From the NCBI RefSeq assembly GCF_002240225.1, contig NZ_CP022584.1, positions 2,701,501-2,765,500 on the forward strand: 64,000 nt of DNA. The letters are read 5' to 3'. The stretch comes from Paenibacillus physcomitrellae (GTDB lineage: Bacteria; Bacillota; Bacilli; Paenibacillales; Paenibacillaceae). A program made the position numbers and the translations under genes. The notes beneath the pieces are model-generated. The model saw only the letters and a list, made by a program, of their open reading frames with translations, ran no database searches and was not told where the DNA came from. This document shows, one piece after another, positions 38,615 through 45,767 of the stretch (positions are counted from its first letter, which is position 1; every line of letters begins with the position of its first letter).

Positions 38615-39493
38615 TCAGCCCTTCACGGCGCCCAGCATAATGCCTTTGACGAAATAACGCTGGAGGAACGGATAAACCAGCAGAATCGGCAGTGCTACGA
38701 GCATGGTCGTTGCCATCTTGATCGATTCCGGCGTCAGCACAACGTTCTGGGCGTTGCGGGTAATGCTCGCCGCATCCATAGTGGCCAGCGCGTTCGCCGA
38801 ATTCAGGTATTCATACAGAATCAGCTGCATCGTCTTGAGGTTCTGATTCTGGACCAGGAAATAGTTATCCATCCAGTTGTTCCACTGACCGACAGCGGCG
38901 AAGATCGCAACGGTAGCCACGATCGGCTTACACAGCGGGAATATCACTTTCCAGAACAAGGTCAAATAACCTGCCCCGTCAATCATTGCTGACTCTTCCA
39001 GCGCTTTCGGAATCTGCTCGATATAAGTCTTCATAAGGATGACATAATAACCGGAAACCGCACTTGGAAGCACATAAAGCAGGAAGTTATTGTTCAGGTG
39101 CAGCATCTTCATCGTGATATACCACGGGATCAAACCGGCGTTAATATACAGCGTCACGACGAGCAGACGGTAGACCAGCTTGCGCAGCGCCATCTCCGGT
39201 TTACTGATCAAGTAGGAGAACAGGCTGCAGCAGAGAATGGTCAGCATGGTTCCGACGATGGTTCTGGCTGCCGAAATAAAAAACGAATTGACGATGTACG
39301 GCAGCTGGAGAATGCTTTTATACGTTGTAAAGTCCAGGCCGGCCGGCAGCAGGAAGATCCCTTGGGCCACCTTGGCCGGGCTGCTGATCGAATAGATCAG
39401 CACGTAATAAAACGGGTACACGCAAATCACGACAAACAAGGCCAGCAGCAAGTAGTTCAAAATATCAAAGATACGAATGCGGGTCAGGCTCAT
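38615..39493 (-). CDS. Sugar ABC transporter permease (LplC/YtcP type)
   Basis: Inner-membrane subunit with six membrane helices. The EAA loop that meets the ATPase reads EESAMIDGAGYLTLFWKVIF (about residues 188-207). I choose ATG 39493 (MSLTRIRIF, 292 residues), with AAGGAG 8 bases upstream, over GTG 39502. It starts 24 bases after the first permease and ends in VKGIMLGAVKG, the common C-terminus of this group. Confidence 0.93.
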   Translation of the reverse strand: MSLTRIRIFDILNYLLLALFVVICVYPFYYVLIYSISSPAKVAQGIFLLPAGLDFTTYKSILQLPYIVNSFFISAARTIVGTMLTILCCSLFSYLISKPEMALRKLVYRLLVVTLYINAGLIPWYITMKMLHLNNNFLLYVLPSAVSGYYVILMKTYIEQIPKALEESAMIDGAGYLTLFWKVIFPLCKPIVATVAIFAAVGQWNNWMDNYFLVQNQNLKTMQLILYEYLNSANALATMDAASITRNAQNVVLTPESIKMATTMLVALPILLVYPFLQRYFVKGIMLGAVKG

Positions 39494-39517
39494 TCCTTTC
39501 ACTCCTTAGCTTTCTGC

Positions 39518-40450
39518 TTAGATCAGGCTGTCTCCGCGCAGCCGTTTGGACAGCTGGTTGACGGAGAACAACAGAATGACGCTGACGACGGTTTTGAAAA
39601 TGCCGACAGCCGTCGCGTAAGGATAATCCCCCACGATAATCCCCATCCGGTAGACGTAATAATCCAGCACTTCGATTTTTCCGGCCACAAGCGGGTTATA
39701 GAACACAAAATATTGGTCAAACGAACTGGCTAACATGTTACTGATGTTCAGCAGAGTCAGAACCAGGAACGTCGGCATAACACCCGGAATGGTAATGTGC
39801 CAGATCGTCCGCAGACGGTTCGCTCCGTCCACCCGGGCCGCATCATACAGCTCGGAGTCAATGCCGGCAATCGCAGCGATGTAGATAATTGCGTTCCAGC
39901 CAAGCGTCTTCCAGATGGTCAGCATCGTTTGGAAGAACCAGGTTATGCCTTCATGGGCCAGCGGATCAACCGCCCAGCTGAACCCCAGCTTGCCGAATAA
40001 CGTATTAATCAGCCCTTCGCTGGAGAAGAAAGCAAAAGCCAGCGAGTAGACGAGCACCCAGCTGATGAAATTCGGCAGCGTAGAGAACGTCTGCACAAAC
40101 TTCTTGTATTTGCCCGAGCCGACCTCATTCACCATAATCGCAAACACAATGGCCAAGGGCGAGAACAACAGATTCAGAAAGTTCATGGCCAGCGTATTAA
40201 TGAGGGCGTTGATTAAATCCGGTGAAGAATCAAAAAACTCCTTGAAATTGTCCAATCCGACAAACGGCGTCATCGAAAGCGGGATACCAGGCTTGTAATC
40301 AAAAAAAGCGTAAATCCAGCCGTAAACTGGAAAATAGCTGAACAGCAGCATACAGATGATAAAAGGAACCGCTAAGCCGAATAAATACCAGCTTTTTTTG
40401 CCGGACTTTTTGTTTTTGCGCCTCGACTGCGCTAACGTAAGCGAAGACAT
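39518..40450 (-). CDS. Sugar ABC transporter permease (LplB type)
   Basis: First gene of the carbohydrate operon. Six membrane helices and an EAA loop DAARVDGANRLRTIWHITIP. A basic N-terminus (RRKNKKSGKKSW) precedes the first helix, and 310 residues fit LplB/YtcP partners. Start ATG 40450 follows GGAGGGGAG. No ATPase gene lies in the cluster, so a shared MsmX-like ATPase elsewhere is inferred. A perfect cre box lies about 120 bases upstream. Confidence 0.93.
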   Translation of the reverse strand: MSSLTLAQSRRKNKKSGKKSWYLFGLAVPFIICMLLFSYFPVYGWIYAFFDYKPGIPLSMTPFVGLDNFKEFFDSSPDLINALINTLAMNFLNLLFSPLAIVFAIMVNEVGSGKYKKFVQTFSTLPNFISWVLVYSLAFAFFSSEGLINTLFGKLGFSWAVDPLAHEGITWFFQTMLTIWKTLGWNAIIYIAAIAGIDSELYDAARVDGANRLRTIWHITIPGVMPTFLVLTLLNISNMLASSFDQYFVFYNPLVAGKIEVLDYYVYRMGIIVGDYPYATAVGIFKTVVSVILLFSVNQLSKRLRGDSLI

Positions 40451-40567
40451 GTATGCTCCCCTCCTTCTTTATAGCTTCAGTATAAATTCGAGCCCCGGCC
40501 CGTTGAATGCAGGGAATTATGTCTTCTTGGATAATTCAACGACAATTTCGGTGCTATTATTTCTTTT

Positions 40568-40581
40568 TGAAATCGCTTACA
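40568..40581 (-). promoter_or_regulatory. CcpA cre box upstream of the carbohydrate operon
   Basis: The minus strand reads TGTAAGCGATTTCA, matching every position of TGWAANCGNTNWCA. It lies about 118 bases before the first permease ATG. Carbon catabolite repression of the whole cluster is the likely role. Confidence 0.75.
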
Positions 40582-40668
40582 AAAAAGTTGGACTTTATTA
40601 TTATTCCTTGTGATTTCTACTTCTGTTCCTGCCTGATTTCTGCTCCTCTGACTCTTTCAAGATCGGGA

Positions 40669-40714
40669 AAAAGCAAAAAAGGCCCATCTGCTCCCAAGGA
40701 GCGGACGGGCCTTA
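40669..40714 (-). terminator. Intrinsic terminator of glyA
   Basis: A 16-bp stem with two G-U pairs (about 40679-40694 with 40698-40713) is followed on the minus strand by TTTTTTGCTTTTT. It starts about 55 bases after the glyA stop and separates glyA from the carbohydrate operon. Confidence 0.9.
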
Positions 40715-40767
40715 AGACCTATTAGTCCGGCTGTCGGTAAACTATCCCGGACTTTAATAGCTTCAGC

Positions 40768-42018
40768 TTAATATTTCATTTCCGGATAAAGCGGGAAACG
40801 GTCGGTCAGCGCTGTAACGCGTGCTTTAGCTTTCTCAAGCGCAGCAGTGTCCTGCGGCGCTTTCAGAGCAGCCGCAATGATCTGGCCGATTTCGACCATG
40901 GCCTCTTCATCCATGCCGCGGGAAGTAGCAGCAGGTGTACCGATTCGGATACCGCTGGTAACAAAAGGGCTGGTTGGATCAAACGGAATCGCGTTTTTGT
41001 TCACGGTAATGCCGATAGAATCAAGCACATGCTCGGCATCTTTACCAGTGATGTTCAGGTTGCGCGTATCGATCAGCATCAAATGGTTATCCGTGCCGCC
41101 GGATACAAGGTTCAAACCTTCTGCAAGCAGCGTTTCCGCCAGCTTCTTGGCATTTTTTACGACATTTTCGGCGTAGGTTTTGAAAGAAGGATCCAAAGCT
41201 TCACCCAAAGCAACCGCTTTGGAAGCGATGACATGCATCAAAGGACCGCCCTGAATACCCGGGAAGATCGCTTTGTCGATCGCCTGCGCCCAAGGCTTCT
41301 TGCACAGAATCATGCCGCCGCGCGGACCGCGGAGCGTCTTGTGCGTCGTTGTCGTAACAAAATGAGCATGCGGCACAGGGTTCGGGTGAAGACCTGCGGC
41401 AACAAGACCGGCAATGTGAGCCATGTCTACCATAAACAGAGCGCCGACATCATTGGCGATGGAGGCGAAAGCTTCAAAGTCGATCGTACGCGGATAAGCG
41501 CTCGCGCCGGCTACGATCAGGCGGGGACGATGCTTGAAGGCCGCTTTGCGGACTTCTTCATAATCAATTGTAAAGCTGTCTTCCTGCACGCCATAAGCCA
41601 CAAAGTTGTACAGCAAACCGGAAGCGTTAACCGGGCTGCCGTGCGTCAAGTGACCGCCGTGAGCCAGGTTCATGCCGAGTACGGTGTCGCCAGGCTTCAG
41701 AGCTGCGAGGTATACAGCCAGGTTAGCCTGTGCGCCGGAATGCGGCTGCACGTTGGCATGCTCGGCGCCAAACAGCTCTTTGGCGCGGTCGCGGGCCAGA
41801 TCTTCCACGATGTCTACGTGTTCGCAGCCGCCGTAGTATCTTTTGCCCGGATAACCTTCCGCATATTTGTTCGTCAACACGGAGCCCATAGCTTCCATAA
41901 CTGCTTCGCTGACAATGTTCTCGGACGCAATCAGCTCAATGTTGTTGCGCTGGCGCTTCAGCTCCAGGTTCATCGCTTCCAGAACCGCCGGATCTTGCTT
42001 TCTCAAATACTCCATCAT
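40768..42018 (-). CDS. glyA: Serine hydroxymethyltransferase
   Basis: PLP enzyme that converts serine and tetrahydrofolate to glycine and methylene-tetrahydrofolate, the main source of one-carbon units. 416 residues. The PLP lysine lies in [14 protein letters not shown], with the substrate region [18 protein letters not shown]. Two adjacent ATG codons occur; GGGAGGA lies 8 bases before the first (42018). It follows ywlG by 145 bases of AT-rich repeat and probably shares its ZTP-riboswitch-controlled transcript. Confidence 0.98.
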   Translation of the reverse strand: MMEYLRKQDPAVLEAMNLELKRQRNNIELIASENIVSEAVMEAMGSVLTNKYAEGYPGKRYYGGCEHVDIVEDLARDRAKELFGAEHANVQPHSGAQANLAVYLAALKPGDTVLGMNLAHGGHLTHGSPVNASGLLYNFVAYGVQEDSFTIDYEEVRKAAFKHRPRLIVAGASAYPRTIDFEAFASIANDVGALFMVDMAHIAGLVAAGLHPNPVPHAHFVTTTTHKTLRGPRGGMILCKKPWAQAIDKAIFPGIQGGPLMHVIASKAVALGEALDPSFKTYAENVVKNAKKLAETLLAEGLNLVSGGTDNHLMLIDTRNLNITGKDAEHVLDSIGITVNKNAIPFDPTSPFVTSGIRIGTPAATSRGMDEEAMVEIGQIIAAALKAPQDTAALEKAKARVTALTDRFPLYPEMKY

Positions 42019-42070
42019 GCCAAAAATCCTCCCTGTATAGATAAATTAAATAACTTCCCATGGTCAATCA

Positions 42071-42118
42071 AAATTCTAAATTCCAAAATTCAAATCTAAA
42101 TCTAAATTTAAATTTAAA
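42071..42118 (-). repeat. AT-rich 6-7 bp tandem repeat between ywlG and glyA
   Basis: Seven or so units of AAATTCT, AAATTCC, AAATCT and AAATTT type run in series on the plus strand from 42071 to 42118, between the ywlG stop and the glyA ribosome binding site. No gene or hairpin explains it. Confidence 0.75.
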
Positions 42119-42163
42119 AGCACAAATCCAATTTCAGGCCAAGCCGCAAAACTCTCCGCCGTC

Positions 42164-42751
42164 TTAATCGCAGAGCTGCTCGCCGTCCGTCTGGGGAAGG
42201 CGATAAACGGCCCGCTCCCCGCCAATCAGCTTGGGACGGGTCATCGCCGCGTTGACTCTCGCCTGTCCGACATACCGCCGGGACAACCGGAGCGGAACCG
42301 CTACCCGGCGAAGATGCATACCGATCAGCGTCTCCCCGATATCCAGCCCGGCATGGGCTTCCATGCTTTCTGCCAAGCAAGGCTCGGCAAACTGCAGATA
42401 GGCTTCAGCTGCCATCGATCCCCCCGCTGTACGTACCGGGACCGCGCTCACTTCTGTCAAGTTTAAGCGTTCTAACACAGCCCGTTCCACTACCAGCGCC
42501 CGGTTCAAATGCTCGCAGCACTGAAAAGCCAGCTCGAAGCCGTATTGTGAGCGGATCTGTTCAAATCCCTTATATAGCTCAGCTGCAATTTGCTGGGCAC
42601 CGGCAGTTCCGATACGCTGACCGGCAATCTCACTGGTGCTTGTGCCAATGACAACCACTTTTCCCGGCCCAAGATTAGCCGTTTCGGCAAGCTCCTTCAA
42701 TACCTCGGCGGCCTGATCGGCCAATTGGTCCAGCTGAAAGGTTGGTTCCAC
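42164..42751 (-). CDS. ywlG: TIGR01440 / UPF0340 family protein YwlG
   Basis: Conserved Firmicute protein of unknown function, always near glyA. The family signature GTSTSEIAGQRIGTAG (about residues 36-51), FQCCEHLNRALVVER and GGSMAA are intact; 195 residues. Start GTG 42751 follows AGGGGG at 8 bases. It is the first gene behind the ZTP riboswitch, which ties it to one-carbon or folate metabolism. In B. subtilis rpiB lies upstream of it; here it does not. Confidence 0.9.
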   Translation of the reverse strand: MEPTFQLDQLADQAAEVLKELAETANLGPGKVVVIGTSTSEIAGQRIGTAGAQQIAAELYKGFEQIRSQYGFELAFQCCEHLNRALVVERAVLERLNLTEVSAVPVRTAGGSMAAEAYLQFAEPCLAESMEAHAGLDIGETLIGMHLRRVAVPLRLSRRYVGQARVNAAMTRPKLIGGERAVYRLPQTDGEQLCD

Positions 42752-42927
42752 GATGATACCCCCTAAATTCCGGCGGATTCGCCGTTAATGGTCCAAGGGA
42801 CGAACCCTACTTGAACCCATTATATAATGAGAGCGGACCAACTTCCACGCAGGCAGCCGGACTCCCTGCACGCCGGAAGTATCTTAGAGTTCTGCCTGAT
42901 CAGGAACTGACCGTCGGTAAAAATGCA

Positions 42928-42961
42928 AAAAAGAGCAAAACGCACATTCGTGCGTCATGCT
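42928..42961 (-). terminator. Expression-platform terminator of the ZTP riboswitch
   Basis: A stem CGCAC/GTGCG (42941-42945 with 42950-42954) is extended by AGCA/TGCT beyond a 2-by-2 internal loop, then GCTCTTTTTTGC on the minus strand. It directly follows the aptamer, as expected for ligand-controlled antitermination. Confidence 0.85.
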
Positions 42962-43046
42962 CTTGCCCAGGCGACCGGCCGTATATTCCGATGCTCCACC
43001 GTGGTTTCATCCACATCCGTCGCCAGTTACACCGGAACTGATCTTG
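42962..43046 (-). ncRNA. ZTP (ZMP/ZTP, pfl motif) riboswitch
   Basis: On the minus strand the conserved pieces of the pfl motif occur in order: P1 arm TTCCGGTG, then AACTGGCG, a GTGG/CCAC hairpin, CCACGGTGGAGC, the closing P1 arm CATCGGAA, and the 3' hairpin with CGCCTGGGCA. The two P1 arms pair over eight positions with one G-U. The class senses AICAR phosphates that build up when 10-formyl-tetrahydrofolate is low, and often controls glyA. It is followed at once by a terminator and then ywlG-glyA. Confidence 0.92.
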
Positions 43047-43054
43047 TTGCCTTT

Positions 43055-43083
43055 AGCATAAAGCATAGCGGTCAGAATTGCAA
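43055..43083 (-). promoter_or_regulatory. Candidate promoter of the riboswitch-ywlG-glyA transcript
   Basis: The minus strand has TTGCAA (43078-43083), a 17-base spacer and TATGCT (43055-43060). Transcription would begin about 8 bases before the aptamer. Confidence 0.65.
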
Positions 43084-43184
43084 CTTGGAAAAATTCATAA
43101 TTAAAGGTTGATCAGACTTCTAACAGCGTCAATAACGGCCCCGGGCCGATGGATTTGAATGGCTTATTCCTCACAGGTGTCAGC

Positions 43185-43229
43185 AAAAAAAGGACTGTCT
43201 CAAAAGGATATATCCAAATGATCCAGTCC
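43185..43229 (-). terminator. Second terminator downstream of ywlE
   Basis: A GGACTG/CAGTCC stem (43192-43197 with 43224-43229) contains a GGATATATCC palindrome and is followed on the minus strand by TTTTTTT. It backs up the adjacent terminator at 43244-43282. Confidence 0.65.
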
Positions 43230-43243
43230 CAAAATCGGAACAA

Positions 43244-43282
43244 AAAACCTCCAAGCCACTGTAAAGTGGAGTTGGAGGTTTT
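43244..43282 (-). terminator. Terminator of the ywlE gene cluster
   Basis: A stem of about 16 bp (AAAACCTCCAA arm from 43244, GGAGGTTTT arm to 43282) with one bulge. TTTTTTGTTCC follows on the minus strand and TTAATTTTTTTT on the plus, so it could act both ways. A near-identical hairpin follows the phospholipase D gene at 60088. Confidence 0.85.
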
Positions 43283-43311
43283 AATTTTTTTTAAAAGTCG
43301 AACTTCAGCGA

Positions 43312-43365
43312 GAACTTACTGAACTTATTGACCTTACTGAAATTACTGAAATTACTGATCCTTCT
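43312..43365 (-). repeat. 9-bp tandem repeat across the ywlE stop, 6 units
   Basis: Six 9-base units (from 43312: GAACTTACT, GAACTTATT, GACCTTACT, GAAATTACT twice, GATCCTTCT) run without gaps. The ywlE stop codon (43352-43354) lies inside the fifth unit, so the array covers the end of the gene and the start of its 3' region. Confidence 0.85.
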
Positions 43366-43945
43366 GCTTCTGCTGTTTCTGAAGCTTGCTCAGGAGCTTC
43401 TTCAAAGCTTCCCGAATTTCCGCCGCTGTTCTCTCATAATCCTCCCGGTTACCACCGAAAGGGTCAGAAATATCATAAACAGGTATACGGTACTGCAGCT
43501 CTGTAATTCTCCGGGAGTCTTCCTCCGATACCTTGCCTCCCAAAGCAGCCTGCAAGGCTCGCTCTGCAAGCAGCCCGTCCAGTTCCTGCAGTTCTCCTTC
43601 GGCATTATCCCGCTCATCTACATATTCTTTCAGCACAAAGGTTTTGGCGGCAGCATCCGGAAAAGCATAAAGCAGCTGTCTTTTATGACCCTGTGTCAAC
43701 GTCAAAATGACGTCCGCCCACTCGACCAGTTCTTCGCTTAACGCGGTTGAGGTCAGACGATCCGTAATTTGATGATCTCTGAGCACGGCTTCCGCATGTC
43801 TGGTCATGGACATTCCGGGGATTGCCGCGACTCCCGCAGATTTGACCTCTGCCGGCAGACCGGCCTCAAGCGCCATCTGTCTGAACATGCCTTCGGCCAT
43901 CGGACTGCGGCAGGTGTTGCCTGTGCAAACAAATAGGATACGCAT
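43352..43945 (-). CDS. ywlE: Low-molecular-weight phosphatase, YwlE arginine phosphatase type
   Basis: Removes phosphate from phospho-arginine on proteins, opposing the McsB kinase of the ClpCP degradation pathway. The P-loop is CTGNTCRS with nucleophile Cys7, general acid Asp in DISDPFGG, and Thr11, the residue that gives B. subtilis YwlE its arginine preference over tyrosine. At 197 residues it exceeds the usual 150 because of an insertion around residues 105-150 and a Gln/Lys-rich tail. Last gene before two terminators. Confidence 0.93.
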   Translation of the reverse strand: MRILFVCTGNTCRSPMAEGMFRQMALEAGLPAEVKSAGVAAIPGMSMTRHAEAVLRDHQITDRLTSTALSEELVEWADVILTLTQGHKRQLLYAFPDAAAKTFVLKEYVDERDNAEGELQELDGLLAERALQAALGGKVSEEDSRRITELQYRIPVYDISDPFGGNREDYERTAAEIREALKKLLSKLQKQQKQKDQ

Positions 43946-43983
43946 AAGTCTCCCCCCATTTTTCTGTAATTATATTTATTGTA

Positions 43984-44544
43984 TCAAAAGATAAAGAGCA
44001 GACCAAACGCCAGCAGAATAGCCCCGCCAAGCGCTTCCCCGTAATCGCCGAGATTCTTCCCTACACGGCTTCCCAGCCAAAGTCCTATTACGGACATCAA
44101 TCCGCCGAAAAAGCCGAAAGTCAAAACCGTCAGCAGCAGGCTGCTTCGGAACATGCCGAGCGAAACCCCTACGGAGAAAGAGTCCACACTAACGCTGAGT
44201 GCAAACAAAACAACTCCCCATAGTCTTGTATGGTCAATCGGCTTGGCTCCTTCCTCACGGAACGAGGCCCAGACCATATGGGCGCCAAGCAGAACCAGCA
44301 ATCCTCCCGAAACATAACGCGCAATTGCTCCAAGCAGATGCCCTACATAAAGACCGGTGAACATCCCGAGCAGCGGCATCAATACATGAAAAATGGCGAT
44401 CAGTCCGCTGATCCGGGCTATATCGAAGCGCCGTACGCCCTTCATGCCAATCCCCACGCTGAGTGAGAAAGCATCCATGCCAAGCGCTACGGCCATCACT
44501 GTTATCGTTACAAGCTGCCCAAACTGAGCAGTAGCATAATCCAT
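43984..44544 (-). CDS. mntP: Manganese efflux pump MntP (YwlD)
   Basis: Six-helix membrane transporter that exports manganese. The two inverted repeats each carry an acidic metal motif: GMDAFSLSVG near the N-terminus and VDSFSVGVSLG near residue 115. The ATG at 44544 (186 residues) follows GGAGG by 9 bases; the longer frame from 44604 lacks a site. In related bacteria mntP is under a manganese riboswitch; I see none of its conserved sequence here. Confidence 0.92.
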   Translation of the reverse strand: MDYATAQFGQLVTITVMAVALGMDAFSLSVGIGMKGVRRFDIARISGLIAIFHVLMPLLGMFTGLYVGHLLGAIARYVSGGLLVLLGAHMVWASFREEGAKPIDHTRLWGVVLFALSVSVDSFSVGVSLGMFRSSLLLTVLTFGFFGGLMSVIGLWLGSRVGKNLGDYGEALGGAILLAFGLLFIF

Positions 44545-44725
44545 GCGTGTACGCCTCCAAGTCTGCATTAGGGTTTGTACAACCATATGCGGACAAGGGG
44601 GCAATCATGACTTGCAGAGCTGTCGACAGACAGCGGACTTCCTTGTTCGAGCCATGTCAGCACGGGTCAAGTCAGTTCCGGTCCCAAGTCAAGATACCAG
44701 GCTTTAGCTCCAGCGGGCACGGCAC

Positions 44726-45574
44726 CTAAAATAAATCCATTTGCTCCGGCGGCAGCTCGGAAGCTTGTTGACCCAGCAGTTCCATCATCATCCGGCCGTT
44801 GGGAGCAGCATCTCCGCCAGAGTTATTATTGAAGATCATGCAGATGTCCTTTACGCCTTTCTCGGAAAGGATTCCGAGCTTCTCGGCCCATTCGGCCAGC
44901 TCTTCCCCGCTATAACGGTATAAATAACGGACTTCCCGCCAATTCGGCGCTCCGCTTTGATTCCAGGCGGACGTGTTGCGTCCATGCATGCGGACGATGG
45001 CGAGTTCAGGGTCGGTGGGTTCCAGCACGGTGGGTACAGACCCTGCTCCTGCCTGCGGTTCATCACAGATGATATGAATCCACCCTTCTTCCCGCATGAA
45101 CTCCAGTGTACGCTCCTTGTAATCGCCCAGAAACCAGCTCTGATGCCGGAATTCAAGAGCAACGGGCAGCTCTCCCATCCTTTTTCTAACGGCGCGAAGC
45201 TGTCTCACATGTTCCGGACTGCAGTCGAACCAAGGCGGGAATTGAAACAAAATAGCTCTGAGCTTGCCGGATGCCGCAACCGGACGAATGGACCTCAGAT
45301 AAGCGTCGTACATCTCTCCGGCGTCCTGAAAGGGAATGTTCCCCCGCGAATGGCCCGTCATGCCCTGATAAGCCTTCAGGATAAAAGAGAAAGAAGCCGG
45401 CGTCTGATCGACCCACTTCTGATAAGTGTCCTGCGCGAGCACGGCGTAGAAGGAACTGTCGACCTCCACAACCGGAAAATGACGGGCGTATATCGTCAGC
45501 TTCTGGCTGGCCGGCGTTCGGGGAGGATACAGGACATCATGATCACCCCAGCCTCCAAGTCCGATGCTGATCAC
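44726..45574 (-). CDS. DUF72 family protein
   Basis: TIM-barrel protein of unknown function (YunF/YecE family). It has the family features GGWGDHDVLYPP near the N-terminus, VVEVDSSFYAVLAQDTYQKW, LFQFPPWF, VALEFRHQSWF and a late MIFNNNSGGDAAPNGRMM. 282 residues. Start GTG 45574 follows GGGAGGA. It is not part of the B. subtilis ywl order and appears to be an insertion between mntP and the Sua5 gene. Confidence 0.9.
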   Translation of the reverse strand: MISIGLGGWGDHDVLYPPRTPASQKLTIYARHFPVVEVDSSFYAVLAQDTYQKWVDQTPASFSFILKAYQGMTGHSRGNIPFQDAGEMYDAYLRSIRPVAASGKLRAILFQFPPWFDCSPEHVRQLRAVRKRMGELPVALEFRHQSWFLGDYKERTLEFMREEGWIHIICDEPQAGAGSVPTVLEPTDPELAIVRMHGRNTSAWNQSGAPNWREVRYLYRYSGEELAEWAEKLGILSEKGVKDICMIFNNNSGGDAAPNGRMMMELLGQQASELPPEQMDLF

Positions 45575-45658
45575 AGAGCTTCCTCCCTTCGTTCTAGGTG
45601 TGGGCTGTTAGAGAACTAAAAGCCAATAGGCGTAAATAAAAGTAATCTTGAAAAAGCA

Positions 45659-45748
45659 TTTCCAGATAAAAACATTCCGAGATAAAAACATTCCCAGTAA
45701 AAAATATCCCCAGTAAAAAACATTCCCCGTAAAAAACATCCCCGGGTA
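45659..45748 (-). repeat. 16-bp tandem repeat, about 5.6 units, after ywlC
   Basis: Units start at 45659, 45675, 45691, 45707, 45723 and 45739 and follow CATTCCCAGTAAAAAA with a few changes each. The array fills nearly half of the gap between the Sua5 gene and the DUF72 gene and stops 19 bases from the Sua5 stop. No spacers, so not CRISPR. Confidence 0.9.
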
Positions 45749-45767
45749 TTCGGCCAGCGGGCCAGCC

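Noticed and set aside
41029-42099. 356-codon plus-strand frame
   Set aside because: Antisense to glyA; no domain or ribosome binding site.
42752-43351. Decayed rpiB
   Set aside because: No RpiB motif in translations of the interval; the sequence is explained by riboswitch, promoter and terminators.
43352-44726. Manganese riboswitch before mntP
   Set aside because: No conserved motif seen upstream of mntP at 44545-44725.
45659-45748. CRISPR array
   Set aside because: Units are 16 bp, contiguous and degenerate, with no spacers and no cas genes in the window.
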